Shown one piece after another: positions 54,088 through 63,800 of a DNA stretch of 64,000 nt. A program made the position numbers and the translations under genes. The DNA comes from Idiomarina sp. (lineage in GTDB: Bacteria; Pseudomonadota; Gammaproteobacteria; Enterobacterales; Alteromonadaceae). The notes below the pieces were generated by a model. It was given only the letters and a program-made list of their open reading frames with translations, made no database searches and was not told the DNA's origin. Each line of letters begins with the position of its first letter. Positions within the stretch are counted from its first letter, which is position 1. The stretch covers positions 310,001-374,000 of the forward strand of contig JAIUMU010000002.1 in NCBI GenBank assembly GCA_022565355.1, read 5' to 3'.

Positions 54088-55788
54088 TTAATACCCAGCC
54101 GCATACCCATCTTTGCGGCTTTCCGAGGCACCGATATAATAGCCGCGCTCATCATACCAAATCGCCTGATAGCCCCCGAACGGCCCTACCGCTTCTTGCA
54201 AGCGATGGCCCATTTTGGTGAGCTCACGGCGAGTGTTATCGGAAAAGCCATTTTCTAAACTGAGCACGCCACCATCGGTCATAATTTCACCGGTAGGTTG
54301 GCTAGAGCCTTGATGCAGAATGCGCGGCGCATCGCCTGCTTCTTGCAGGTTCATGCCAAAATCAAGAATGTTAATCAGAATCTGCGCATGCATTTGTGGC
54401 TGCGTACCGCCGCCCATTACGCCATAGCTCATTACCGGTTTACCATCTTTGGTAACAAAGGCCGGAATAATAGTATTAAACGGCCGTTTCCCCGGCTCAA
54501 ACACGTTCATGTGGCCTTCTTCAAGAGCAAATAACTCACCGCGATTTTGCAGCACAAAGCCTAAGCCTGTGGGGGTAATGCCAGAGCCCATACCACGATA
54601 GTTACTTTGAATTAAAGACACCATGTTGCCATGCTTATCAGCCGTGGTGAGGTATATGGTATCGCCGGTCATTGGCGGATTACCTGGTTCATAGCTGCGG
54701 CCCGCTCGTTCTGGATTAATCAGCTTTGCTCGCTCTTGAGCATATTCTTTGGAAATCAGCCAATCTACAGGAATATCGTTGAAGGCCGTATCTGAATAGA
54801 ATTTCGCGCGATCTTCAAAGGCCAACTTTTTCGCTTCTACAAAGTGGTGAATATACTCTGGGCTATCGAAACCCATTTCAGCAATATCGTACTGCTCTAA
54901 AATGTTGAGAATCTGCAACGCCGCAATACCTTGCGTATTCGGTGGCATTTCCCACAAATCGTAGCCACGATAATTAGTAGACACCGGATCTACCCACTCC
55001 GAATAATGCGCAGCCATATCTTCATAGGTTAAAAAGCCACCGTGTTCTTGCACAAACTCACCAATGGTGCGGGCAATATCACCGCGGTAAAACGCATCAC
55101 GTCCGCCGCTGGCAATTTTCTTATAGGTGTTCGCTAAATCTGGGTTACGAAATACGTCGCCTTTCTGCGGGTGCTCGCCATCCTTCATGAATACTTCACG
55201 AAAGCCCGGAAAATCTTGCAATACCGCTGAATTGGTACCGAAGTAGTACGCAATTACCTCGGTTACTGGGAAGCCGTTTTCCGCATAGTGAATTGAAGGG
55301 GCCAGTATCTCTGGCATCGCCATCGAGCCGAAGCGCTCATGCATTTCAAACCAACCATCTACTGCGCCTGGTACTGAAATCGGCAATACGCCCCGCTGCG
55401 GAATACTCTCGTAGCCATTCTCCACAAAATAATCTAATGAAAGACTTTGGGGTGAACGCCCAGAAGCATTTAAGCCATATAGTTGGCCGCTTTCAGCATG
55501 CCAAATAATCGCGTACAAATCGCCTCCGATACCATTACCGGTAGGCTCAACTAGGCCCAACATGGCATTTGCTGCAATGGCTGCATCAATGGCGTTCCCG
55601 CCCGCTTTCATAATATCGAGCGCAGCTTGCGTGGCTAAACCTTGGCTGGTAGCGGCCATCGCTTCCGGCGCCATTACTTCCGAACGCGTTGCGAAATGGT
55701 GGCCGGTAATTCTATCGGCGGCAACGGCAGTAAAAGCAGCGCTTGCCACAAGTGCAGTAACCGCTGTTTTCCTAAAAAATGAATGCAT
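54088..55788 (-). CDS. ggt: Gamma-glutamyltranspeptidase
   Basis: Ggt hydrolyses glutathione and transfers gamma-glutamyl groups in the periplasm. The 566-aa protein has a signal peptide (MHSFFRKTAVTALVASAAFT region to about residue 24). NAIDAAIAA is the family start, and MTGDTIYLTTADKHGN contains the threonine expected to become the new N-terminus after self-cleavage. GAPRILHQ-like and GGTQPQ motifs follow. ATG 55788 with GGAGAT upstream is chosen. It is flanked by two unrelated toxin-antitoxin pairs. Confidence 0.94.
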   Translation of the reverse strand: MHSFFRKTAVTALVASAAFTAVAADRITGHHFATRSEVMAPEAMAATSQGLATQAALDIMKAGGNAIDAAIAANAMLGLVEPTGNGIGGDLYAIIWHAESGQLYGLNASGRSPQSLSLDYFVENGYESIPQRGVLPISVPGAVDGWFEMHERFGSMAMPEILAPSIHYAENGFPVTEVIAYYFGTNSAVLQDFPGFREVFMKDGEHPQKGDVFRNPDLANTYKKIASGGRDAFYRGDIARTIGEFVQEHGGFLTYEDMAAHYSEWVDPVSTNYRGYDLWEMPPNTQGIAALQILNILEQYDIAEMGFDSPEYIHHFVEAKKLAFEDRAKFYSDTAFNDIPVDWLISKEYAQERAKLINPERAGRSYEPGNPPMTGDTIYLTTADKHGNMVSLIQSNYRGMGSGITPTGLGFVLQNRGELFALEEGHMNVFEPGKRPFNTIIPAFVTKDGKPVMSYGVMGGGTQPQMHAQILINILDFGMNLQEAGDAPRILHQGSSQPTGEIMTDGGVLSLENGFSDNTRRELTKMGHRLQEAVGPFGGYQAIWYDERGYYIGASESRKDGYAAGY

Positions 55789-55806
55789 GGTGATCTCCAA
55801 CGTGTT

Positions 55807-56157
55807 TTATGTTGGCGCTTTAATTACATAATCGATCAGCAATTGCTGCGCACTTTGTTTTTGGCGCATAAACGCCATTACGTGAGCTTCCTGCGGGGCT
55901 TTATCCAATCGGAATAGAACTTTGTATTTTTTGTAGGTTATCTGACGATAATCAGTAATGCCCAGCATTTCAAGCTCTGGGCATATAGGGAAGTGCTGCG
56001 GGCTGTTTTTTAAGTTACTTTCTGTAACTAAAATGAGTTCTCGAGCTAACTTTTTTGCTTCTGCTTCACCCAAAAATTGGCTCATATAGCGGATAAGGAT
56101 TGATAGCGTTACCTGCGCAACATGAGAATACACTACCGTAGTTTTAGCTTCGCTCAT
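55807..56157 (-). CDS. ParE/RelE-like toxin, second pair
   Basis: The 116-aa protein has YRQITYKKYKVLFRLDKAPQ in the second half, the beta hairpin region of RelE/ParE toxins, and ELEMLGITDY before it. Similarity is weaker than for the first pair. It lies 7 bp after a clear Phd/YefM antitoxin gene on the same strand, which supports the call. Confidence 0.75.
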   Translation of the reverse strand: MSEAKTTVVYSHVAQVTLSILIRYMSQFLGEAEAKKLARELILVTESNLKNSPQHFPICPELEMLGITDYRQITYKKYKVLFRLDKAPQEAHVMAFMRQKQSAQQLLIDYVIKAPT

Positions 56158-56164
56158 ACGGCCA

Positions 56165-56410
56165 TTATTCCTGAATATCCAACCCTAGATTACTAATGAG
56201 TTGCTCTGAATCAATAGCTCGCCCTTCGCGAATATCGCGCTCGGCAAGATTCATTAATTTAAGCAGTGCAATTCCCTCGTCGCGTATTTGCGCGCTTGCT
56301 TCCGATTCTATCCTGTACACCGGCTTACCGCCCTGCGTAACCACAATAGGCTCCTCTACATCAAGAGTTGCTGCATTTTGCTTGATATAACTGATGGTTT
56401 TAATTTGCAT
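56165..56410 (-). CDS. Phd/YefM-family antitoxin, second pair
   Basis: The 81-aa protein begins MQIKTISYIKQNAATL and has PIVVTQGGKPVYRIES, the Phd/YefM core. ATG 56410 is chosen over 56452 because GAGGAT lies upstream and the family starts there. The toxin gene follows 7 bp later. Confidence 0.82.
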   Translation of the reverse strand: MQIKTISYIKQNAATLDVEEPIVVTQGGKPVYRIESEASAQIRDEGIALLKLMNLAERDIREGRAIDSEQLISNLGLDIQE

Positions 56411-56503
56411 ACATCCTCGGAGATCAAAAAGCTTATAGAAATAGGAACTCACAATAGAAAAGTTTACGGGCAGACATTACCCAAATAACGCACAAGAAAC
56501 CAT

Positions 56504-56527
56504 TGATAGTCTATATATAGACCATCA
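56504..56527. promoter_or_regulatory. AT-rich palindrome upstream of the second toxin-antitoxin pair
   Basis: GTCTATATATAGAC (56509-56522) is a perfect 14-bp palindrome, and it extends to 24 bp with one mismatch pair. It lies about 94 bases before the antitoxin start, a plausible operator. It has no T-run, so it is not an obvious terminator for the gene ending at 56575. Confidence 0.5.
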
Positions 56528-56574
56528 GATTCCTATTAACAAGGTAAAAACGCACTGAAGGGAAGTGAACAACT

Positions 56575-57264
56575 CTATTCGTTCGAATCAAGAACAAGTG
56601 AGGAGCCTGTATAGTCGAAAATTATGCGCATTTGCGTAATACCATCAACACTTACCGCTCGGGCAATAACTCCCACCGCGCCTCTACCCTCTTGGAAAAA
56701 CACATGTTGCATAAAACTCTCGATATTGCTTTGGTTCTGATATTCTACTTTCGCTAAGCACACTCGATTATCACAAGCGAAATTACCAACATAAACATCA
56801 TTTTGCTTTACCTGCTCCGAATCCATGAATATATCTTGGTAAGTTGCTTCCATTTCATACGATTCTAAGTTTCGATCACTCTCTCTCGCTAAATTAAAAA
56901 GGCGATCAAAATCTCGGCTGATTAAGAAGCTATGCGCTGCGCTCTGGTGTATTCCCTGCTCTGAAACCAACCGCGAAAACTCTCGCTCTAGATTATCGCT
57001 AAGTTCTTCTGTTGGGCCGTGATTATCAAAAGCGATCAATTCTGATACTTCATCAGAGACTTCGTTAAAGTTTGCTTCACCCTCGGCATTTTCGATGTCT
57101 GAAACAGTGGTCGTATTCTCAGGCTCAGTCCAAGAAGTAAGACCTGCTACCGAACTTGAATTACTTTCTACATGCGATACTTTTTCTAATTTGCCAAAAG
57201 CAAAATAGATAAATGCTACTGCAACGATAAGTATCCCAACAACGGCTAGCTTCCTTGTTTCCAT
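56575..57264 (-). CDS. Unknown membrane-anchored periplasmic protein (paralog of 45999-46700)
   Basis: The 229-aa protein has one N-terminal membrane anchor (about residues 7-23), an acidic serine-rich linker and a C-terminal domain with NFACDNRVCLAKVEY. The cysteine spacing and position match NHACSGNICAVTI in the protein at 45999-46700, so the two look like diverged paralogs. AGGA precedes the ATG. It lies 24 bp after a four-span membrane protein gene. Confidence 0.65.
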   Translation of the reverse strand: METRKLAVVGILIVAVAFIYFAFGKLEKVSHVESNSSSVAGLTSWTEPENTTTVSDIENAEGEANFNEVSDEVSELIAFDNHGPTEELSDNLEREFSRLVSEQGIHQSAAHSFLISRDFDRLFNLARESDRNLESYEMEATYQDIFMDSEQVKQNDVYVGNFACDNRVCLAKVEYQNQSNIESFMQHVFFQEGRGAVGVIARAVSVDGITQMRIIFDYTGSSLVLDSNE

Positions 57265-57288
57265 GATCCATCCTGTCGATTAATGAAC

Positions 57289-57990
57289 TTAGCGTGTTTC
57301 TTGTTCAATGCGCTGTTTCAGCAAGCTCACAAACAATTCCCGGTTTTTCATTCCCTTTAATAAACGAATTATGTGCTTTTCTTCAGAACCATCTTCGCCT
57401 TTTGCATACACTGATACGATTTCTCCTTCCGAACAAAACCGGAGCCTACTAATCCAATCTTTTTTACGCTCAACCTTTACAAGATTCTGCATAGGTATGG
57501 TTACTTTACCTCGGCTGACTCCGGTAAGAATTAGTTTATCGCTGGAGAACTCGGCTGAATTAAATAGGGCAGGAATAATTTGGGAAAAATATAAGAATGT
57601 GATCGGCACAAATGGTAAGAAAAATAAGGTTCCCGGATTAAAGCTACTAGAAAATGAACTGTAAAGGCCGAAGGGGACAACAAAGCAACAACAGAAAAAA
57701 GCTGAGAATAATTCGTTTCGTCTATCTTTAGGAGCCATTATCACAAATTTATCTTCACCATTTTGGAATGAAGTCATCTCTGGTTTCGGTTCTCCCAACA
57801 CATATTTTCGCGACAACTGCGCTACCGCAAACAAAACTGCAAATGAGGTAAGTACAATAGCCAAGCTTGTATAGGATGTTGCTGCTTGTGTTTCTAACAT
57901 CTGAAAAACGAAGAAAACGGCGAGAATCGCTAACGTAACAATAGAGATATGCAGTGCTTTTCTGCTAAATATGCTTTTTTTGATATCCAT
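57289..57990 (-). CDS. Unknown four-span membrane protein with a cytoplasmic PH-like tail
   Basis: The 233-aa protein has membrane segments at about 14-31, 40-56, 92-114 and 119-140. A basic beta-rich C-terminal part (about 150-233, with KVTIPMQNLVKVERKKDW) recalls bacterial PH domains; this is an impression only. AAGGAAG precedes the ATG. It is likely co-transcribed with the anchored protein gene downstream. Confidence 0.6.
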   Translation of the reverse strand: MDIKKSIFSRKALHISIVTLAILAVFFVFQMLETQAATSYTSLAIVLTSFAVLFAVAQLSRKYVLGEPKPEMTSFQNGEDKFVIMAPKDRRNELFSAFFCCCFVVPFGLYSSFSSSFNPGTLFFLPFVPITFLYFSQIIPALFNSAEFSSDKLILTGVSRGKVTIPMQNLVKVERKKDWISRLRFCSEGEIVSVYAKGEDGSEEKHIIRLLKGMKNRELFVSLLKQRIEQETR

Positions 57991-58061
57991 GATGACTTCC
58001 TTGTTAATGTTAGAAAGTTAATACTACTGTTTTCCCCTACTTAATTCAACAAAATACCAAC

Positions 58062-58094
58062 AAAAAAGCCCGATACTCTGCAGTATCGGGCTTC
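58062..58094 (-). terminator. Terminator after acnB
   Basis: On the minus strand AAGCCCGATAC pairs with GTATCGGGCTT around a short loop, and a T-run follows. Confidence 0.92.
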
Positions 58095-58127
58095 CATTTT
58101 GTTAGCGACATTCAATCGCTAATGCAG

Positions 58128-60716
58128 TTACGCTACATTAATCGTAGGAATAATGCTGTCTTTAGCCTTTTGCTCCGCAGCGCGGAAATCAGGCATTTGA
58201 TCGAAGTTTAAGTATTTATACACTTCGCCAGCCATCGCATCGATGTTTTGTGCGTATTCCATGTACTCTTCGCGTGTTGGGATTTTACCCAAAATCGCGC
58301 CTACTGCAGAAAGTTCTGCAGAAGCCAAATACACGTTGGCGCCATCACCTAAACGGTTCGGGAAGTTACGCGTTGAAGTAGAAAGCACGGTTGCACCGGC
58401 TTTTACGCGCGCTTGGTTACCCATACACAATGAACAGCCTGGCATTTCAGTGCGCACACCGTTGCGGCCGTAAATGTTGTAGTAACCTTCTTCCATCAAC
58501 TGGGCTTCGTCCATCTTCGTTGGTGGCGCGATCCACAATTGGGTATTCAATGGCTTGGTATTTTGCTCTAGCAATTTACCAGCGGCACGGAAGTGGCCAA
58601 TGTTGGTCATGCACGAACCGATGAATACTTCATCTACTTTATCGCCAGCTACGTCTGATAATGTTTTCGCATCATCCGGATCGTTCGGGCAGCAAAGAAT
58701 TGGTTCTACGATTTCGTTCAAATCGATTTCCACAACTTCTGCATATTCCGCATCTTTATCGGCTTGCATTAGTTCTGGGTTTGCCAACCATTCTTCCATC
58801 TTCTGGGCGCGGCGCTCAAGCGTACGCACATCGCCGTAACCTTCAGCCATCATCCAACGGAGCATGGTGATGTTTGAACGAAGGTATTCAGCAATTGATG
58901 CTTCTGAAAGCTTAATTGTACAACCCGCAGCTGAACGCTCTGCCGAAGCATCAGAAAGCTCAAACGCTTGCTCAACAGTTAAATCATCTAACCCTTCAAT
59001 TTCTAAGATACGGCCAGAGAAGGCATTTTTCTTACCGCGTTTTTCCACAGTAAGTAGGCCTTGCTTGATCGCATATAAAGGAATTGCATGTACTAAATCA
59101 CGCAAGGTTACGCCCGGCTGCATTTTGCCTTTGAAGCGCACCAATACAGATTCCGGCATATCTAACGGCATTACGCCGGTAGCTGCAGCAAAGGCTACTA
59201 AGCCTGAACCCGCTGGGAACGAGATACCCAATGGGAAACGTGTATGTGAATCACCACCGGTACCTACGGTATCTGGCAACAACATGCGGTTTAACCAGCT
59301 GTGGATAATGCCATCACCTGGGCGTAGCGATACGCCGCCGCGGTTCATAATAAAATCTGGCAAGGTGTGCTGCGTATCGATATCTACTGGCTTCGGATAC
59401 GCGGCAGTGTGGCAGAATGATTGCATTACCAAATCTGCATTAAAGCCTAAACACGCGAGATCTTTTAGCTCATCGCGGGTCATTGGGCCGGTAGTATCTT
59501 GCGAACCTACCGTGGTCATGCGTGGCTCACAGTAAGTGCCTGGGCGAACACCTTCGATGCCGCACGCTTTACCTACCATTTTCTGCGCTAAGGTGAAGCC
59601 TTTACCGCTATCGTTTGGCTGCTCTGGCGCACGGAATAAATCGTGATGGCCCAAACCTAATGATTCACGAGCTTTAGTGGTTAAACCACGGCCAATGATC
59701 AGGTTGATACGGCCGCCAGCGCGCACTTCATCGATAATTACATCCGAAGCATATTCGTACTCAGCAATTACTTCGCCTGCTTCATTTTCAATTTTGCCAG
59801 CGTATGGATAGATGTGAATTACATCGCCCATATTCATTTGGTCTACATCGGCTTCGAACACCAAGGTGCCAGTATCTTTCATGGTATTGAAGAAGATAGG
59901 CGCTACTTTACCGCCGATACAAATACCACCAGAGCGCTTGTTCGGTGTACCTGGCATATCATCGCCAATGCACCACAGCACAGAGTTCGTTGCTGATTTA
60001 CGTGAAGAACCAGTACCTACTACATCGCCAACGAAAGAAATTGGGTGGCCTTTTTTCTTCAGCTCTTCAATTTGTGCTGCTGCGTTAGTAATCCCTTCAC
60101 GTGGCATTTTGTACATTGCTTTGGCATGCAAAGGAATATCTGGGCGCGACCATGCATCTGGTGCAGGTGATAAATCATCGGTGTTGGTTTCGCCCGTTAC
60201 TTTGAATACGGTGGTAGTGATTTTTTCTGGCATTTCCGGGCGGTTGGTAAACCATTCCGCTTTGGCCCAAGATTCCACTACATCTTTTGCTACCGCATTA
60301 CCCTTCTTCATGCGCGCTTCCACATCATGGAAAGCATCAAACATCAAAATGGTTTCTTTTAGTTCTGCGCCAGCAAGCTCAGCAAGTTCGGCATCATCAA
60401 GTAACTCAACTAGGGTTACGATGTTGTAGCCGCCGTGCATGTTGCCTAATAGTTTTACAGCAAGTGCTTTATCGATTACTGGGCTGCTTACTTCACCTTT
60501 GGTGATAGCAGCTAAGAAGCCAGCTTTCACATAAGCCGCTTCATCAACGCCTGGAGGCACGCGTTCACTCAATAGCTCTAATAAGAAATCTTCTTCACCT
60601 GCTGGTGGGTTTTTCAAAAGCTCTACTAACTCAGAAACCTGTTCTGCTGAAAGTGGCTTTGGTGGAATTCCTTCGGCGGCCCGCTCGGCCACATGTGCAC
60701 GGTATTGTTCTAACAC
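58128..60716 (-). CDS. acnB: Aconitate hydratase B
   Basis: AcnB turns citrate into isocitrate and also methylcitrate-derived acids. The 862-aa protein matches E. coli AcnB (865 aa). It starts with the AcnB-specific helical HEAT-like domain and then the swivel domain ([17 protein letters not shown]). Its iron-sulfur cysteines are in FIGSCMTN and [10 protein letters not shown]. The start is GTG 60716 with AGAGGA upstream. A TATAAT (60790-60795, minus strand) is a possible -10 box. Confidence 0.97.
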   Translation of the reverse strand: MLEQYRAHVAERAAEGIPPKPLSAEQVSELVELLKNPPAGEEDFLLELLSERVPPGVDEAAYVKAGFLAAITKGEVSSPVIDKALAVKLLGNMHGGYNIVTLVELLDDAELAELAGAELKETILMFDAFHDVEARMKKGNAVAKDVVESWAKAEWFTNRPEMPEKITTTVFKVTGETNTDDLSPAPDAWSRPDIPLHAKAMYKMPREGITNAAAQIEELKKKGHPISFVGDVVGTGSSRKSATNSVLWCIGDDMPGTPNKRSGGICIGGKVAPIFFNTMKDTGTLVFEADVDQMNMGDVIHIYPYAGKIENEAGEVIAEYEYASDVIIDEVRAGGRINLIIGRGLTTKARESLGLGHHDLFRAPEQPNDSGKGFTLAQKMVGKACGIEGVRPGTYCEPRMTTVGSQDTTGPMTRDELKDLACLGFNADLVMQSFCHTAAYPKPVDIDTQHTLPDFIMNRGGVSLRPGDGIIHSWLNRMLLPDTVGTGGDSHTRFPLGISFPAGSGLVAFAAATGVMPLDMPESVLVRFKGKMQPGVTLRDLVHAIPLYAIKQGLLTVEKRGKKNAFSGRILEIEGLDDLTVEQAFELSDASAERSAAGCTIKLSEASIAEYLRSNITMLRWMMAEGYGDVRTLERRAQKMEEWLANPELMQADKDAEYAEVVEIDLNEIVEPILCCPNDPDDAKTLSDVAGDKVDEVFIGSCMTNIGHFRAAGKLLEQNTKPLNTQLWIAPPTKMDEAQLMEEGYYNIYGRNGVRTEMPGCSLCMGNQARVKAGATVLSTSTRNFPNRLGDGANVYLASAELSAVGAILGKIPTREEYMEYAQNIDAMAGEVYKYLNFDQMPDFRAAEQKAKDSIIPTINVA

Positions 60717-60883
60717 AAATAATTCCTCTTAATAAAAGCCCCCGCTCGGTTCAACACGAAACAAGCGTAGGCGATTTGAAAACGGCTGAATTATACGCGA
60801 TTACGCGTGGAAAATGAATGAGCACTGGTATCACAAGGCTGATAACAGCCATTCACTCAATTTATGGTGCTTATAATGCTGCG

Positions 60884-61027
60884 TTAATACTTGGGTTGTT
60901 TAGTTGCTAGTAGCTGCTCGAGTACCAGCGAATGATTCACACACCCTAACTCACAAACAGGCGGCGAATTAAGGGGATCTCGCTGGTACAAATCGGCAAC
61001 GCTAGTTTCTCGTAGAGTAAATATCAC
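60884..61027 (-). CDS. Possible 47-aa cysteine-containing protein after the YqiA-like gene
   Basis: A minus-strand frame from GTG 61027 to TAA 60884 overlaps the end of the esterase gene. It reads VADLYQRDPLNSPPVCELGC, then VNHSLVLEQLLATKQPKY. The composition looks protein-like (CxxxC then histidine, followed by an amphipathic helix). The start has no clear ribosome binding site, so it would rely on coupling to the overlapping gene. No family is recognised. Confidence 0.35.
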   Translation of the reverse strand: MIFTLRETSVADLYQRDPLNSPPVCELGCVNHSLVLEQLLATKQPKY

Positions 61028-61493
61028 TAAGGGCAGATAATATCATATCTTGGGAGCCTTCGGCAGCAAGGCGATGGCTATCCGCCACGGTAATCAACTG
61101 AATACCGAAGCGCTTGCAGAAATCCGCCACTTTATCGTGCGGCACTACTTCATCGGCATTGCCATGAATTACCCGTACTCGCGAGGCCGGTGGCATTTCG
61201 CTTACTCGATCACCTGCTTCGGTATGCACCGCCGGCGCCAGTAGCAGCAAGCTTTTAAAGCGTTCCGGATACAGGCTATACAACCGCGCAGCCAATAGCC
61301 CACCAAAAGATGAACCCACCAACGTAACCCCAGAAAGGCCGCGAGTTTCTTGCTCTGCAACAGCAAGGCGTTGTGCTAAATCCATACCTTGGAAATCCGG
61401 AGCCTGCAATTCAGGGTGTACCGCCTTCATTAAGTGGTACTTCGAACCATGCGGGCCGCTTTCTAGGCCATGAAAAAAGAATAATTGGCTCAT
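61002..61493 (-). CDS. YqiA-like small alpha/beta hydrolase (esterase)
   Basis: The 163-aa protein has FFHGLESGPHGSK near the start, nucleophile GSSFGG (about residues 62-67), the acid in HGNADEVVPH and the histidine in DSHRL. This is the YqiA layout, small intracellular esterases of unknown physiological substrate. Its ATG overlaps the stop of the CBS gene (TAATG). Confidence 0.82.
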   Translation of the reverse strand: MSQLFFFHGLESGPHGSKYHLMKAVHPELQAPDFQGMDLAQRLAVAEQETRGLSGVTLVGSSFGGLLAARLYSLYPERFKSLLLLAPAVHTEAGDRVSEMPPASRVRVIHGNADEVVPHDKVADFCKRFGIQLITVADSHRLAAEGSQDMILSALSDIYSTRN

Positions 61494-61879
61494 TAATCAA
61501 TTCGCGAAAGTAGTTGGTCCATAATATCGTTCATGGTGATGAACCCCACGAGATCGTTATCATTCACCACTACTAAACGTTTCACATGTTGCTGCACCAT
61601 AAGCCCCGCTACATGCTTCAGGCCTAAACTTTGGCCTACTGTTAATGCAGGCTTGGCACACACATCATAAACATTCAGAAGATCGATATCGCCATCTTCG
61701 GCGATTACCGTTTTTAGAATGTTGGTAAAAGTAATAATGCCATACGAATCATGTTCAGATTGCTTATCAACCACGAGTGATTTGATATTCTTACTCTTCA
61801 GCACACCTAACGCTTCGCGTATGGTAGCGAACGGAGAAATAGTAACCACATCGTGAATCATAACGTCTTTAACGATCAT
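61493..61879 (-). CDS. CBS-pair domain protein
   Basis: The 128-aa protein is one Bateman module of two CBS motifs: VKDVMIHDVVTISPFATIRE at the start, and LVVVNDNDLVGFITMNDIMD at the end. Such modules bind adenine nucleotides and act as sensors. It lies 26 bp after a P-II-like gene and overlaps the esterase gene, suggesting it regulates the membrane protein of the same operon. Confidence 0.87.
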   Translation of the reverse strand: MIVKDVMIHDVVTISPFATIREALGVLKSKNIKSLVVDKQSEHDSYGIITFTNILKTVIAEDGDIDLLNVYDVCAKPALTVGQSLGLKHVAGLMVQQHVKRLVVVNDNDLVGFITMNDIMDQLLSRID

Positions 61880-61905
61880 AGTGTTGTCCTACCCTAATTG
61901 GCGGG

Positions 61906-62256
61906 TTAAAAGGTTTCTTTTACGTGTTGTTCAAATTTTTCTAGCTGCGATACATCAATTCCAGCCAAATGTTCTAATGGAATAGTGAACACCAGGCCTT
62001 GGGAATCATTTTCATTCGGCATTACTACTTTCTGCACTGCCTTCAGCACGCATAGTGATAGGCCTTTTTCTAGCACCATCACCAGTACATTTTGGCTGCC
62101 ATCATAACTTAAGCCAAAAAATGATTTTTTCGCATTATTGCTAATCCCGCGGCCCGACATTACCGTAATACCACCGGCGCCTTCTTCGCGCGCTGCATCA
62201 ATCGCCTCTTGCTCCAAGTTTTCTGGCACAATGGCTACAAGCACTGAAAATTTCAT
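61906..62256 (-). CDS. P-II-like signalling protein
   Basis: The 116-aa protein has the P-II fold pattern: MKFSVLVAIVPENLEQEAID first strand and helix, AGGITVMSGRGI at the T-loop position, and the late LEKGLSLCVLKAVQKVV. It lacks the GlnB uridylylation tyrosine context, so it is a specialised P-II-like protein. Genes of this type often accompany DUF1538 membrane proteins. It begins 14 bp after the transporter gene. Confidence 0.8.
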   Translation of the reverse strand: MKFSVLVAIVPENLEQEAIDAAREEGAGGITVMSGRGISNNAKKSFFGLSYDGSQNVLVMVLEKGLSLCVLKAVQKVVMPNENDSQGLVFTIPLEHLAGIDVSQLEKFEQHVKETF

Positions 62257-62270
62257 TTCATTACCCTTCT

Positions 62271-63800
62271 CTATTGAGTATTTTGAATTTCTGAACCAGT
62301 TTTCGTTTCCGCATCGGCTTTAGCTCGCCTATCGGTTAGCCATTGCATCACGATAGCGTAGATCATTACGGTAACAATCGGGAATATCGATGCAAAGGCA
62401 ATTAAACCAAAGCCATCTATCAGTACGTTGCGATCTTCAATATGTGTGGCTAAACCAATCCCCAACGCCGTTACTAGCGGCACGGTAACTTCCGAAGTTG
62501 TTACACCACCTAAATCATAGGCTAGCGCAATAATATATTTCGGGGCCAAGAATGTGAGAATAATCACAATGGTGTAGCCACCAATTACGTATTGGTGCAT
62601 TGAGCCACCCACAATAATTCGGTGTACACCGATCCCAATACCTATGGCTACGCCAATGGCCACTAAAATGCGAATGGCGTTGCCATTCAGTTTACCGGCT
62701 GCCGCTTCCTCTGCCTGCTTACCTACCGCTATCAATGCAGGTTCGGCCATGGTAGTGGCAAAACCGATAAGGAACGCGAACGCATAAATATACAAGTAGT
62801 TATCACGCTGAATAAGCTGCTCCGCCATGCTACTGCCAATCGGGAACAAGCCCATTTTCAGGCCCACAACAAAGGCATATAAACCAAAAATAACCAGCAA
62901 GAAGCCCAGTATTACTTTGCGCGGATTAACCAACGGCCGTTTTAAAATAATATATTGAAAGAATACGATAGTAAGAATAATGGGGAGCACATCACGGAAC
63001 ATTTCCGCCAACTCCATAAAGGCGGCGAGCACTCCGCCGCGCACTTCATCAGTAGCTGCAAGAGCAATTAATTCGCCGCTAGCCTCTGGCTGCGCGCCCG
63101 AGAATACGATGATGCCGTAAACTTGCACACTGATCATCGGCACCATTACTGCCAAAGCCACCAAGCCAAAGCCATCAATTAACGGATTCCGCCCACGAAT
63201 CGATGCCGCTAGGCCAATGCCAAGCGCTGCAATTAATGGCACGGTAACAATGTTGGTGGTTACCCCGCCCGAATCATAGGCAAGGCCAATTATTTCCTCT
63301 GGCGCAAAGTAGGTAACAATCACCACAATGATGTAGCCGATAATCATGAACCACTGCAGTGGGTAGCCAAAAATAGTTCGAAATACCCCCAGCGCTACTA
63401 CTAAGCCTACTGAGAGAGCCACAATAAGCCGCAGCGTAAGCGCATCAATACGGCCATCACTAATTTCTTGGGCTTGTTGGGCCACCGCAATCAGCGCTGG
63501 CTCGGCTACCACGGCAGAAAAACCAATCGCAAAGCCGAAGGCCAGCAATATAGGCACGGAGCCTTTTTTCGCAAACTGGTTCGAAAGGCTTTTACCTACG
63601 GGGAATATACTCAGTTCTAAACCTTGTAAAAATAACGCCACGCCAATGGCAACAATACCCAAGCCAATCGCCATGCTGAGGCTGTTGTCGGGTACTTCAC
63701 GCAGAACTAATAATTGGAAAACGAGCACTACTACCACGATGGGTAGTAAGTTTTTGAAGGCGTGCACTAACGCGTGCGAAAATTCTTTTACGTACCCCAA
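62271..63800 (-). CDS. DUF1538-family membrane protein, duplicated domain
   Basis: The 509-aa protein is an internal duplication. AEPALIAVAQQAQ and LAYDSGGVTTNIVTVPLIAA in the first half recur as AEPALIAVGKQAE and LAYDLGGVTTSEVTVPLVTA in the second. Each half has about six membrane segments. DUF1538 proteins in Halomonas have been reported, to my recollection, as cation/proton antiporters (UmpAB). It heads the operon with P-II-like, CBS and esterase genes, so transport is probably controlled by nucleotide sensing. Confidence 0.85.
   Translation of the reverse strand: MGYVKEFSHALVHAFKNLLPIVVVVLVFQLLVLREVPDNSLSMAIGLGIVAIGVALFLQGLELSIFPVGKSLSNQFAKKGSVPILLAFGFAIGFSAVVAEPALIAVAQQAQEISDGRIDALTLRLIVALSVGLVVALGVFRTIFGYPLQWFMIIGYIIVVIVTYFAPEEIIGLAYDSGGVTTNIVTVPLIAALGIGLAASIRGRNPLIDGFGLVALAVMVPMISVQVYGIIVFSGAQPEASGELIALAATDEVRGGVLAAFMELAEMFRDVLPIILTIVFFQYIILKRPLVNPRKVILGFLLVIFGLYAFVVGLKMGLFPIGSSMAEQLIQRDNYLYIYAFAFLIGFATTMAEPALIAVGKQAEEAAAGKLNGNAIRILVAIGVAIGIGIGVHRIIVGGSMHQYVIGGYTIVIILTFLAPKYIIALAYDLGGVTTSEVTVPLVTALGIGLATHIEDRNVLIDGFGLIAFASIFPIVTVMIYAIVMQWLTDRRAKADAETKTGSEIQNTQ

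Noticed and set aside
58864-59535. 223-codon open frame on the plus strand inside acnB
   Set aside because: It lies wholly opposite acnB, which is a clear full-length enzyme; the frame mirrors its codon use and resembles no protein.
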